The notes beneath the pieces were generated by a model. It worked only from the letters and a program-made list of their open reading frames with translations, was not told where the DNA came from and made no database searches. From positions 124,001 through 188,000 of the forward strand of contig JBBRAM010000005.1 in assembly GCA_038206765.1 (NCBI GenBank): a DNA stretch of 64,000 nucleotides. The letters run 5' to 3'. Positions 26,663 to 35,229 of the stretch are shown here, in pieces. Position numbers and translations under genes: made by a program. Position 1 is the stretch's first letter; every line of letters begins with the position of its first letter. This stretch comes from UKL13-2 sp038206765 (GTDB taxonomy: Bacteria > Pseudomonadota > Gammaproteobacteria > Burkholderiales > Usitatibacteraceae).

Positions 26663-27286
26663 ATGAGCACGAAATTACTATTGGATCGCTTTACTAACCA
26701 GTCGCAAAAGGTCTCCGGCACCCTCATTCCTGCCAGTCTTGCGCGTTTAAAGCCATTTTTAGCGAACCCAAATGACGCAAAAGCGCTGCTAGAGGGCGTT
26801 GACGAGGCGAAAAAAGCGGGCGAAATTCGTTATAGCTTGTCTGGGCACGTCACCGCAGACGCTGCGGGTAGACGAACGCGGCGGGTTAAGTGTATAATTT
26901 TAGGTTGGTTTTTGTTGTCTGACCCTAAAACTTTTGAGCCCGAGCCGTATGAGGTATCCATCGAGAGTATTTTGGTATTGGTCAACAGCGAATCAGATCT
27001 GCCACCGCTTCACGAGGAGGCGGAAAATGAAGATTATGTTGTGCTCGGTGAAGAATTAGATGTTGAAGAACTGGTAGAAGAGGAAATTTTGCTTGACTTG
27101 CCATTTTGGGCAATCGCCAATGATTCAACCAAGGCAAAGGAAAAGCCATCTAAAGGCACTAAAAGCGATCCCAGAACAAAGCAAAAATCAACAAAACAAC
27201 CAGCCGAGATTATTTTTGAAGAGGTTGGAGAAGCACCCAAATTATCGCCCTTTGCCCAGTTAGCAAAGCTGAAAAAAAGTAACTGA
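26663..27286 (+). CDS. yceD: YceD/DUF177-family protein
   Basis: DUF177 proteins are encoded next to rpmF in most bacteria and have been linked to 23S rRNA accumulation and processing. This one is 207 residues, somewhat longer than E. coli YceD (173), because of a Lys-rich stretch near 165-185. The start is the ATG giving MSTKLLLDRF with GAAGAGCGG upstream; a TTG ten codons earlier is open. The usual CxxC metal motif in the middle of the domain is absent: the corresponding segment reads KCIILGWFLLSDPKTFEPE, with one cysteine. The acidic EELDVEELVEEEILLDLPF and the C-terminal SPFAQLAKLKKSN are typical of the family. Confidence 0.85.
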   Translation: MSTKLLLDRFTNQSQKVSGTLIPASLARLKPFLANPNDAKALLEGVDEAKKAGEIRYSLSGHVTADAAGRRTRRVKCIILGWFLLSDPKTFEPEPYEVSIESILVLVNSESDLPPLHEEAENEDYVVLGEELDVEELVEEEILLDLPFWAIANDSTKAKEKPSKGTKSDPRTKQKSTKQPAEIIFEEVGEAPKLSPFAQLAKLKKSN

Positions 27287-27416
27287 TTTTCGTTTGTTAA
27301 CGATACTGTAGAAATTTTGCACCAGAAAAAAGTATTGATTGGCGGTTTGGCTTAACCGATCGGTATCAAACACCATTAGATTCACGATTTTATTTCGTTT
27401 TTTTAGGAGAAACACC

Positions 27417-27599
27417 ATGGCAGTCCAACAGAACAAAAAGTCACCTTCCAAGCGCGGCATGCATCGCTCGCATGATTTCCTCACCAATCCAGCGTTGGCC
27501 GTGGAGCCAACAACAGGTGAAACCCATTTGCGCCATCATGTGTCGCCATCGGGTTACTACCGCGGCAAAAAAGTGATCAAGACAAAAGCGGACGAATAA
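27417..27599 (+). CDS. rpmF: 50S ribosomal protein L32
   Basis: L32 is a small basic protein of the large ribosomal subunit. The 60 residues begin MAVQQNKKSPSKRGMHRSHD and contain the family segments RHHVSPSGYYRGKKV and a Lys-rich end. This is the cysteine-free form of the protein. A very good ribosome-binding site (TTTAGGAGA) precedes the ATG. It follows yceD by 130 bases and precedes plsX by 280, the standard arrangement. Confidence 0.97.
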   Translation: MAVQQNKKSPSKRGMHRSHDFLTNPALAVEPTTGETHLRHHVSPSGYYRGKKVIKTKADE

Positions 27600-27881
27600 A
27601 TTTCGATTCGCCGTTCGTTTGCGCAGTGTTGACGCTCGATACTTGAATACGTGAAATTTAATTTCTGGTGAGCTTTGGTCTAGTTTCAGTTCAGTTTCAG
27701 TCAGCGTCAGAGCATGTATTTCGGGGCTCGAATTTGGATTTGTTGTTTCTCAAATACATGCGCCGGCAACATAACTGCCATCACTGCAAACTTTTTATCA
27801 ACGGCATCGAGTCTTGGTCATAGAACAAGATAAACTGCACGGTCTCGCTCCCTCCGCTTTCTCAGCAAGCGTTTCCAAAAA

Positions 27882-28961
27882 ATGCAGATAAAAATAGCGA
27901 TAGATGCGATGGGCGGCGATCACGGCCCATCCGTTACCATTCCGGCAGCGTTGCAATTTATTGAGCAATCAACGCATTGCTCAATTGTGCTTGTCGGCCA
28001 ACATGCCCCGCTCAAAGCGGAGTTAGTCCGCTTGAAAGCGGGCCACATGCTGGATGCGCCTGATCCGCGCATCACGATTGTCCATGCTCCCGATGTGGTT
28101 GGGATGGATGAGGATATTCGTTCCGCTATCCGGCACAAAAAAAATTCTTCAATGCGCATTGCGATTGACTTAGTTAAGTCTGGCGCGGCCCACGCTTGCG
28201 TCTCAGCGGGCAACACGGGGGCGCTAATGGGCACCGCAAAATTTGTGCTTAAAACCTTGCCCGGCATCGATCGCCCTGCCATTTGCGCCGCACTGCCAAC
28301 CCGCAACGGCGTCACCTACGCCCTTGACTTGGGCGCCAATGCGGAATGTACGCCGGAACACATGCTGCAATTTGCAATTATGGGCGCAATGCTATGTACG
28401 GCCATCGAGGGACGGGCAAATCCAAGTGTCGGTTTGCTCAACATCGGTTCTGAAGAAATCAAAGGCAATGAAAATGTAAAACGCGCTGGCGAGTTGTTGA
28501 AAGCAAGCCATCTCAATTTTTATGGCAACGTTGAGGGCACCGATATTTATCTGGGCACGACAGATGTGGTGGTTTGCGATGGCTTTATTGGCAACGTAAT
28601 GCTCAAAACTTCCGAAGGTATTGCCAAAATGATGGGCGATTTTTTGAAAGAGGAGTACACCAAAAACATCTTTCGTAAAATGGCAGCGTTGGCTTCCTAC
28701 GCCGTGATCAAAGGCTTCCGCAAGCGCGTTGATACGCGTCGCTATAACGGCGCTACCTTGCTGGGCTTGCAAGGGGTTGTCGTAAAAAGTCACGGCTCGG
28801 CAGATGCCTACGCATTTGGCAAAGCGTTGCAACGTGCGGCGTCCGAAGTCGAGCACGGCTTACTCGCACTCATTACGACCGAAATTCAACGTCTGCACGG
28901 CGAGGGGTTATTGCTGCCACAAAAAGCCAATGCGTCCATTCAACACGAGATTAGCGAATGA
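27882..28961 (+). CDS. plsX: Phosphate acyltransferase PlsX
   Basis: PlsX makes acyl-phosphate from acyl-ACP, the first step of the PlsX/PlsY route to phosphatidic acid. The 359 residues open with IKIAIDAMGGDHGPSVTIPAA, the signature of the family, and contain SAGNTGALMGTAKF and LLNIGSEEIKGNE. The last four bases overlap the fabH start (ATGA), indicating coupling of membrane-lipid and fatty-acid initiation genes. The 280 bases before it hold no open frame, only a loosely repeated CAGTTTCAG element around 27685-27705. Confidence 0.97.
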   Translation: MQIKIAIDAMGGDHGPSVTIPAALQFIEQSTHCSIVLVGQHAPLKAELVRLKAGHMLDAPDPRITIVHAPDVVGMDEDIRSAIRHKKNSSMRIAIDLVKSGAAHACVSAGNTGALMGTAKFVLKTLPGIDRPAICAALPTRNGVTYALDLGANAECTPEHMLQFAIMGAMLCTAIEGRANPSVGLLNIGSEEIKGNENVKRAGELLKASHLNFYGNVEGTDIYLGTTDVVVCDGFIGNVMLKTSEGIAKMMGDFLKEEYTKNIFRKMAALASYAVIKGFRKRVDTRRYNGATLLGLQGVVVKSHGSADAYAFGKALQRAASEVEHGLLALITTEIQRLHGEGLLLPQKANASIQHEISE

Positions 28962-29920
28962 CCATTTATAGCAAAATAATCGGCACTGGTAGCTACTTGC
29001 CCGAGCGTGTGGTAACAAATCAGGACTTAGAAAAAATTGTCGATACCAATGATGAATGGATCGTCAGTCGCACCGGTATTCGCGAGCGTCATTACGCGGC
29101 AGACGACCAGAATGCGAGTGATCTGGCGCTAATTGCCTGTCAACGCGCCATGCAGGCAGCTGGTGTGACTGCGAGAGACATTGATCTCATTATTGTCGGC
29201 ACTTCCACGCCTGATATGGTGTTTCCGGCCACTGCCTGCATTTTGCAGGACAAGTTGGGTATCAACCAGGGCTTTGCTTTTGATATCCAGGCGGTGTGTG
29301 CTGGTTTTGTCTATGGATTGGCGACGGCGGATAAATTCATTCGCTCAGGAAGCGCTAAATGCGCGCTGGTGGTCGGTGCTGAAGTGTTTTCGCGCATTAT
29401 GAATTGGCAAGATCGCTCCACCTGTGTACTGTTCGGTGACGGTGCTGGTGCTGTTGTCGTGATGGCATCTGACGCGCCGGGTATTCTTTCCACGCATTTG
29501 CATACCGATGGAAGTTATCGCAATGCCCTCTGCACACCGGGCACCGTCGAAAACGGCCGAGTCCGTGGCAGTCCGATGCTGACGATGGACGGCAGTACCG
29601 TTTATAAATTTGCGGTCAAGGCATTTGAAGATGTGGCTTGGGAAGCGCTGCGGGCAAATAATTTGCAACCTGCCGATATCGATAAATTTATTTGTCATCA
29701 AGCCAATCAGCGCATTATCATGCACGCCGCCAAAAAATTAGCGTTGCCGGATGAAAAGGTCGTCTTGACAGTTGATAAACACGGCAACACCTCGGCAGCC
29801 TCTATTCCACTCGCATTAGACACCGTTGTGCGTGAAGGGAAAATCAAAGCAGGCGATACGATCTTGCTCGCCGCGTTGGGTGGCGGCTTTGCTTGGGGCG
29901 CGGCCTTGCTGACTTGGTAA
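28958..29920 (+). CDS. fabH: 3-oxoacyl-ACP synthase III (FabH)
   Basis: FabH condenses acetyl-CoA with malonyl-ACP to start fatty-acid synthesis. The 320 residues carry the complete Cys-His-Asn triad: Cys114 in QAVCAGFVYGL, His247 in ICHQANQRI and Asn277 in KHGNTSAAS (E. coli 112/244/274). The N-terminal TGIRERHYA loop is typical. It overlaps plsX and is followed by fabD after 34 bases. Confidence 0.97.
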   Translation: MTIYSKIIGTGSYLPERVVTNQDLEKIVDTNDEWIVSRTGIRERHYAADDQNASDLALIACQRAMQAAGVTARDIDLIIVGTSTPDMVFPATACILQDKLGINQGFAFDIQAVCAGFVYGLATADKFIRSGSAKCALVVGAEVFSRIMNWQDRSTCVLFGDGAGAVVVMASDAPGILSTHLHTDGSYRNALCTPGTVENGRVRGSPMLTMDGSTVYKFAVKAFEDVAWEALRANNLQPADIDKFICHQANQRIIMHAAKKLALPDEKVVLTVDKHGNTSAASIPLALDTVVREGKIKAGDTILLAALGGGFAWGAALLTW

Positions 29921-29954
29921 GTGAATCAAAAATGAAGAAGTTAGTTAAAACATC

Positions 29955-30914
29955 ATGACAACCATTGGTACAAAAGTGTTCGCCATCACGTTCGCAGGCC
30001 AAGGGTCACAATCCATCGGCATGATGGCCGGTTTTTCCGATGCAGCCCACCTTACAATCAAACGGTGCTTTGATGAGGCCTCCGAGAGCATTAAGACCGA
30101 TTTATGGAACATGGTCGTCAACGGACCTGTTGGGACGTTGGCGCAGACTATCAATACCCAGCCGGTGATGCTGACCGCCGGTGTTGCTACGTACCGCGCG
30201 TGGCTTGAGGCCGGTGGCCGATCAGCGGATTTTTATGCAGGCCATAGTTTGGGTGAATACACGGCACTGGTTGCCGCCGGTGCGATTTCATTTGCCGATG
30301 CCATTCCGCTCGTCCGTTTTCGCGCGCAGGCTATGCAAAATGCGGTTCCCGAGGGCACAGGCGGCATAGCGGCTATTCTGGGCTTAGAGGTTGACGTGAT
30401 TCGCGATGTTTGTATTGCGGCCGCGCAGGGGGAGGTGCTTGAAGCAGTCAACTTAAACTCCCCCGGGCAGATTGTCATTGCCGGCCATAAAACAGCGGTG
30501 GAACGCGGGATGGCGCTGGCCAAAGAGCGCGGTGCTAAACGTGCATTGCTGCTGCCCATGAGCGTGCCATCGCATTGTGCATTGATGAAACCTGCCGCCG
30601 AAAAACTGGCCGATTATTTGCAAGGCATCGTTGTCACGGTGCCCACCAAGCCGGTAATTCAAAATGCAGATGTGGTCGCTTTTAAGAGCGCGGATGGGAT
30701 CAAGCAAGCGCTGGTTGAACAACTCTATCGTCCCGTTCGCTGGATTGAAACGGTTCAACAACTTGCGGTACTTGGTGCGACCAACATCGTTGAATGCGTT
30801 CCTGGCAAAATTTTAACGGGCTTGAACAAGCGTATTGATGTCAAACTGAATTGCCTAGCAATTACGGATTCAGCCTCAATGGATGCCGCGATTGTGCAAG
30901 TTTGCGCAATTTGA
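29955..30914 (+). CDS. fabD: Malonyl-CoA:ACP transacylase
   Basis: FabD transfers malonyl groups from CoA to ACP. The 319 residues show the N-terminal FAGQGSQSIGM, the nucleophile Ser98 in AGHSLGEYTALVAAG, and the catalytic His in MSVPSHCALMKPAA. The C-terminal IVECVPGKILTGLNKRI is standard. It lies between fabH and fabG and is surely co-transcribed with them. The frame begins with ATG 34 bases after fabH. Confidence 0.97.
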   Translation: MTTIGTKVFAITFAGQGSQSIGMMAGFSDAAHLTIKRCFDEASESIKTDLWNMVVNGPVGTLAQTINTQPVMLTAGVATYRAWLEAGGRSADFYAGHSLGEYTALVAAGAISFADAIPLVRFRAQAMQNAVPEGTGGIAAILGLEVDVIRDVCIAAAQGEVLEAVNLNSPGQIVIAGHKTAVERGMALAKERGAKRALLLPMSVPSHCALMKPAAEKLADYLQGIVVTVPTKPVIQNADVVAFKSADGIKQALVEQLYRPVRWIETVQQLAVLGATNIVECVPGKILTGLNKRIDVKLNCLAITDSASMDAAIVQVCAI

Positions 30915-30948
30915 CGGCCGGAGCCAACAAAATTATGTGGGGAATATC

Positions 30949-31695
30949 ATGAAGTCATTAGCAGGACAAATTGCTTTAGTGACGGGCGCGTCGCGTGGCA
31001 TTGGCGATGCAATTTTGCGACATCTGGGCAACGCCGGCGCGACGGTAATTGGTACCGCAACAACAGTAGATGGCGCGGCCGCGATCAGCAAAAATATTTC
31101 AGATGCGGGCATGACCGGCGTAGGCTTGATGCTGAACGTACAAGATGCGCCGCAAATTGATGCCACCATCAAGCAGATAGAAGAAAAATTTGGCGCCGTC
31201 TCAATTCTCGTCAACAATGCCGGTATCACACGAGACACCCTCTTGATGCGCATGAGAGATGACGATTGGAATGCCGTCATCGATACCAATCTCACCTCAG
31301 TGTTTCGGCTGAGCAGGGCGGTCATGAAATCGATGATGCGGGCGCGAACAGGGCGTATTATCAACATCGCTTCAGTGGTTGGTTTTATAGGCAATGCTGG
31401 GCAGACCAACTATGTCGCCGCAAAAGCCGGTATGGTTGGCTTTACCAAGGCGCTGGCACGAGAAGTTGGTAGCCGCAATATCACCGTGAACTGTGTTGCG
31501 CCGGGCTTCATCGAAACCGATATGACAAAAGCGCTCAGCAACGATCAAGTCACCAAGCTCGTTGCCAGCGTGCCGTTAGGGCGCTTGGGGCAGGTGAACG
31601 ATATCGCCGAGGCGGTGCTGTTTCTGGCATCATCGGGCGCATCTTACGTCACCGGCAACACGATCCATGTGAACGGTGGCATGCACATGGAGTAG
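30949..31695 (+). CDS. fabG: 3-oxoacyl-ACP reductase FabG
   Basis: FabG is the NADPH-dependent short-chain dehydrogenase that reduces beta-ketoacyl-ACP. The 248 residues have the glycine-rich TGASRGIG and the NNAG motif (VNNAGITRDTLLMRM). The catalytic residues are Ser142, Tyr155 and Lys159 (NYVAAKAG). The C-terminal YVTGNTIHVNGGMHM is the usual end. The ATG giving MKSLAGQIALVTG is preceded by GGGGA. An open frame extends 22 codons upstream into fabD but is not family-like. Confidence 0.97.
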   Translation: MKSLAGQIALVTGASRGIGDAILRHLGNAGATVIGTATTVDGAAAISKNISDAGMTGVGLMLNVQDAPQIDATIKQIEEKFGAVSILVNNAGITRDTLLMRMRDDDWNAVIDTNLTSVFRLSRAVMKSMMRARTGRIINIASVVGFIGNAGQTNYVAAKAGMVGFTKALAREVGSRNITVNCVAPGFIETDMTKALSNDQVTKLVASVPLGRLGQVNDIAEAVLFLASSGASYVTGNTIHVNGGMHME

Positions 31696-31856
31696 ATTTT
31701 TATGGCTTTTGTCGTTTTTATGTTTTTTACGTTTTTTTTGTGCAGCAACTAAATTGCAGAAGTAAAAAATGTTTGCAGCTTATTTGGTAAAATAGCGTTG
31801 TACGTAATTTCACCCCGATCACCTTGTAGAACTCACCCTGTTGGAGGAAGTAGCAA

Positions 31857-32093
31857 ATGGATAACATCGAAGCCCGCGTCAAAAAAATCGTGGCAGAACA
31901 GTTAGGCGTCGCCGAAGCTGATATCAAAAACGAATCTTCGTTTGTCGAGGACCTCGGCGCTGATTCCCTCGACAATGTAGAGCTCGTCATGGCGCTCGAA
32001 GAAGAATTCGAGACTGAAATTCCTGATGAAGCCGCTGAAAAAATTACCAATGTTCAGCAAGCGGTTGATTACATCAACGCCAACAAAAAATAA
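31857..32093 (+). CDS. acpP: Acyl carrier protein
   Basis: This is a small, acidic, four-helix carrier of fatty acyl chains. The 78 residues have the phosphopantetheine attachment site Ser37 in DLGADSLDNVELVMALEEEF. A strong Shine-Dalgarno (TTGGAGGAAG) lies seven bases before the ATG, as expected of a highly expressed gene. The 160-base gap before it is T-rich and includes an extended -10-like TGGTAAAAT near 31785-31793, so a separate acpP promoter is plausible but not proven. Confidence 0.98.
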   Translation: MDNIEARVKKIVAEQLGVAEADIKNESSFVEDLGADSLDNVELVMALEEEFETEIPDEAAEKITNVQQAVDYINANKK

Positions 32094-32126
32094 CTCGCGC
32101 TTTTTTGCGAGAGCCATCGGTGTTCT

Positions 32127-32167
32127 AATCGGGCTGCCTGCCGTTGTGGGCAGCCCGATTGGTTTTT
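32127..32167 (+). terminator. Intrinsic terminator or attenuator after acpP
   Basis: A strong hairpin (AATCGGGCTGCC ... GGGCAGCCCGATT, nine-base loop) is followed by GGTTTTTAG. It lies 33 bases past the acpP stop and before fabF. It would reduce read-through and explain a high acpP to fabF transcript ratio. Confidence 0.85.
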
Positions 32168-32213
32168 AGTGATTCCTATTTTTAGTCGCGTTAAATTAAA
32201 GTAAATGGTGGCC

Positions 32214-33449
32214 ATGAGTAAAAGACGTGTTGTCATTACGGGTCTGGGTATCGTCTCACCCGTTGGAAATTCTATTCCGCAAGTTTGGGACAACCTCACC
32301 AACGGGCGCGGCGGCGTATCGTTGATTACGCGTTTCGATCCGGCGTTATTGCCAACGCGTTTCGCTGCGCAAGTAGCCAACTTTAATCCCAATGATTGGA
32401 TGTCGCCCAAAGAAGTGCGTCGCATGGACACCTTCATTCACTACGGTTTAGCGGCCGCTAAGATGGCAATGGACGACGCAGGCTTGGTCGTAACCGAAGA
32501 AAATGCGGAGCGCATCGGCGTGAATGTTGGCTCCGGCATCGGTGGCTTGCCGATGATTGAAGACACCGTTCGCGAAATGATCGCGAAAGGACCTCGACGT
32601 ATCTCGCCATTCTTTGTGCCCGGCTCGATTATCAATATGGTCGCCGGCATGATTTCAATCCAATACGGCTTCAAAGGGCCTAATGTGTCCATGGTGTCGG
32701 CTTGCACCACCTCTGCACACTGCGTCGGCGATGCGGCACGTTTTATTGAGTACGGCGACGCCGATGTCATGATCGCGGGCGGCGCTGAGGCGACAATTAG
32801 CATGATCGGCATGGGTGGCTTCTGCTCTTGTAAAGCGCTATCAGAGCGTAACGATTCACCCGACACGGCAAGCCGACCGTTCGACCGCGATCGTGATGGC
32901 TTTGTGCTGGGCGAGGGGGCCGGTATTTTGGTACTAGAATCCCTCGAACACGCCCAAGCACGCGGCGCTCGCATCTATGCAGAGCTACTCGGCATGGGCA
33001 TGAGCTCAGACGCCTATCACATGACCTCGCCGAGTATGGACGGCCCACGTCGCGGCATGATTAACGCCATGAAAAATGCGCATGTCAATCCTACTGATGT
33101 GCAATATATCAACGCGCACGGCACGTCCACACCGCTCGGCGACAAGAATGAAACTGAGGCCATGAAAGCCGCGTTTGGCGATCATGCGTATAAGTTGGTG
33201 GTTAACTCAACCAAATCTATGACTGGCCACCTCCTGGGTGCGGCGGGTGGCATTGAAGCCGTGTTTACGACGCTGGCAATTCACCATCAAGTTTCGCCAC
33301 CGACGATCAACATTTTTAATCAAGACCCAGAATGTGATCTGGATTATTGCGCTAATACAGCGAGAGATATGAAGATTAATGTCGCCGTGTCGAATTCATT
33401 TGGTTTTGGTGGCACGAATGGCTCGTTGGTGTTTAAACGCTTTGTGTAG
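32214..33449 (+). CDS. fabF: 3-oxoacyl-ACP synthase II (FabF)
   Basis: FabF is the chain-elongating condensing enzyme. The 411 residues begin MSKRRVVITGLGIVSPVGN. The nucleophile is Cys164 in VSACTTSAHC. The two histidines lie in INAHGTSTPLGD and KSMTGHLLGAAGG, and the Gly-rich FGFGGTNGSL is at the C-terminus. The start used is the second in-frame ATG, which fits the family; the first lies nine bases upstream. pabC, which sits between fabF and mltG in E. coli, is absent here: mltG follows after 66 bases. Confidence 0.97.
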   Translation: MSKRRVVITGLGIVSPVGNSIPQVWDNLTNGRGGVSLITRFDPALLPTRFAAQVANFNPNDWMSPKEVRRMDTFIHYGLAAAKMAMDDAGLVVTEENAERIGVNVGSGIGGLPMIEDTVREMIAKGPRRISPFFVPGSIINMVAGMISIQYGFKGPNVSMVSACTTSAHCVGDAARFIEYGDADVMIAGGAEATISMIGMGGFCSCKALSERNDSPDTASRPFDRDRDGFVLGEGAGILVLESLEHAQARGARIYAELLGMGMSSDAYHMTSPSMDGPRRGMINAMKNAHVNPTDVQYINAHGTSTPLGDKNETEAMKAAFGDHAYKLVVNSTKSMTGHLLGAAGGIEAVFTTLAIHHQVSPPTINIFNQDPECDLDYCANTARDMKINVAVSNSFGFGGTNGSLVFKRFV

Positions 33450-33515
33450 CGCTGGCTCGATTGTTTGGGGCGCTGTGTTGCTTATCGTGTTGTTTGCATT
33501 AGACCAATCAAAATT

Positions 33516-34532
33516 ATGAAGCGATTTTTCCTCAGCATGTTCGTTTTAGCCTTGCTGGGCGCTGCTATCGGAGTAGGTTGGGGTTACCATTTTGCGCACA
33601 GCAAATTGATTTTGCCCAATTCCTCCGCGTCGACGTCGGCAACACCATTTGAATTCACCGTCAAACAGGGGGCCTCGCTTAAGAGCCTCGCAAAGCAATT
33701 GACCCTCGCTGGGTTATTGCCTGAACCACAGCTATTTTGGCTGATGGGTCGCGTAACCAATCAGGCAACCGGCATTCACGCTGGAACCTATCGTCTTGAG
33801 GCACCACTGACGCCGCTGGAGCTGTTGCAGAAATTAAACGATGGTGACGTCATTGCCATTTCTGTAACCTTCGTCGAGGGCATAACCTTTGCTGATATGC
33901 GGGCGTGGCTAGAAAAATCCGAAAACGTCAAAGTGACACTCAAAGGTTTGAGCAACACTGAAGTACTCAAGCGAATCGGTGCGACCGAGAGCCATCCGGA
34001 AGGGCTGTTTTTCCCCGATACCTATCGCTTTGCGTTGGGCGCAACCGACCTCGAGATACTGAAAAAAAGCTATCAAACCATGCAAAAAAAGCTTGCTGGT
34101 GCATGGGCAACCCGCGATTCCAACCTGCCCTACAAAACACCGTATGAAGCCTTGACGATGGCTTCCATCATTGAGAAGGAAACTGGCAAAGCCGAGGAAC
34201 GCCCGCTTATCGGTTCCGTATTTGTCAATCGTCTGCGTGTCCCGATGCGGCTGCAAACGGACCCCACCATCATCTATGGCATGGGCGACCAATACAACGG
34301 CAATATTCGTAAGCGTGATCTCTTGAATGACACGCCGTATAACACCTACACCCGTGACGGTCTACCACCCACGCCGATAGCGATGCCAGGCCTTGGATCA
34401 CTGATGGCGGCTGTCAAACCCGCGCAGTCGGACCGTTTGTATTTTGTCGCAAAGGGAGACGGTAGTCATTATTTTTCAGCTTCACTCGAAGAGCATAATC
34501 GAGCGGTCAATAAATATCAGCTGGGTCGGTGA
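33516..34532 (+). CDS. mltG: Endolytic murein transglycosylase MltG (YceG-like)
   Basis: MltG cleaves nascent glycan strands in the inner membrane and may set their length. The 338 residues have one N-terminal transmembrane helix (MKRFFLSMFVLALLGAAIGV) and a LysM-like subdomain. The YceG catalytic domain carries the active-site glutamate in MASIIEKETGKAEERPLIGSV. The typical VNRLRVPMRLQTDPTIIYG, TYTRDGLPPTPIAMPG and EHNRAVNKYQ segments follow. The frame is open 17 codons upstream, but the ATG at 33516 starts the signal-anchor as expected. tmk follows after four bases. Confidence 0.95.
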   Translation: MKRFFLSMFVLALLGAAIGVGWGYHFAHSKLILPNSSASTSATPFEFTVKQGASLKSLAKQLTLAGLLPEPQLFWLMGRVTNQATGIHAGTYRLEAPLTPLELLQKLNDGDVIAISVTFVEGITFADMRAWLEKSENVKVTLKGLSNTEVLKRIGATESHPEGLFFPDTYRFALGATDLEILKKSYQTMQKKLAGAWATRDSNLPYKTPYEALTMASIIEKETGKAEERPLIGSVFVNRLRVPMRLQTDPTIIYGMGDQYNGNIRKRDLLNDTPYNTYTRDGLPPTPIAMPGLGSLMAAVKPAQSDRLYFVAKGDGSHYFSASLEEHNRAVNKYQLGR

Positions 34533-34536
34533 CAAC

Positions 34537-35229
34537 ATGCAGCACAAGAAACCTATACCGGTGTCCAAACCCAAGTCCGTGCCAACGAACGTTCCCATGC
34601 GGCGTGGAAAATTTTTAACGCTCGAAGGCATTGATGGCGCTGGTAAATCCTCGCACACCACGTTCATCGCAGATCACATTCGCGCTCAAGGTTTTGAAGT
34701 CATCACCACCCGCGAACCCGGTGGCACCAAGCTGGGTGAGGCGTTGCGGGCGATGTTGCTGAATGACAAAATGCATCCAGAAACCGAGGCGTTGCTCATG
34801 TTTGCCTCGCGTCGCGAACAATTGGCTGAAATAATTGAGCCTTCGTTAGCCGCTGGCAAATGGGTTATTTGTGATCGTTTTACTGATTCTACTTACGCCT
34901 ATCAATGCGGCGGACGCGGCTTATCACAGGACCGTATCGGTGTCTTATCGGATTGGGTTCATGGCCATTTGCAGCCGGATTTAACGTATTTGTTCGATGC
35001 ACCGCTGGCAGTTGCGCGTGAGCGTTTGGATAACAATAAAGCAGAGCCCGATAAATTTGAGCGCGAGCAGCAGGATTTTTTCGCGAAAGTGCGCGCGGCT
35101 TATTTGCAACTCGCTACGGATTTCCCGCAGCGTATAAAAGTAGTCAATTCGGCGCGACCAATCAGTGAAATTCAATCAGAATTGGCGCAATTGCTAGATT
35201 CACTGCTGGATACGCCTCGCGATGATTGA
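34537..35229 (+). CDS. tmk: Thymidylate kinase
   Basis: This kinase phosphorylates dTMP to dTDP. With the chosen ATG the product is 230 residues, about 20 more than usual. An internal ATG at 34597 (MRRGKFLTLEG) would give 210, closer to the family, but it has no ribosome-binding site. The P-loop is LEGIDGAGKSSH. TTREPGGTKLGEALR and CDRFTDSTYAYQCGGRGL (DRY-like and LID regions) are present. The gene overlaps holB by eight bases, so the two are coupled. Confidence 0.95.
   Translation: MQHKKPIPVSKPKSVPTNVPMRRGKFLTLEGIDGAGKSSHTTFIADHIRAQGFEVITTREPGGTKLGEALRAMLLNDKMHPETEALLMFASRREQLAEIIEPSLAAGKWVICDRFTDSTYAYQCGGRGLSQDRIGVLSDWVHGHLQPDLTYLFDAPLAVARERLDNNKAEPDKFEREQQDFFAKVRAAYLQLATDFPQRIKVVNSARPISEIQSELAQLLDSLLDTPRDD

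Noticed and set aside
26860..26930. Frameshift in yceD as the reason for the missing CxxC motif
   Set aside because: The other two frames close with stops in this stretch, and the downstream residues remain family-like without a shift.
32441..32974. 177-codon minus-strand frame opposite fabF
   Set aside because: Antisense shadow; fabF has complete catalytic residues on the plus strand.
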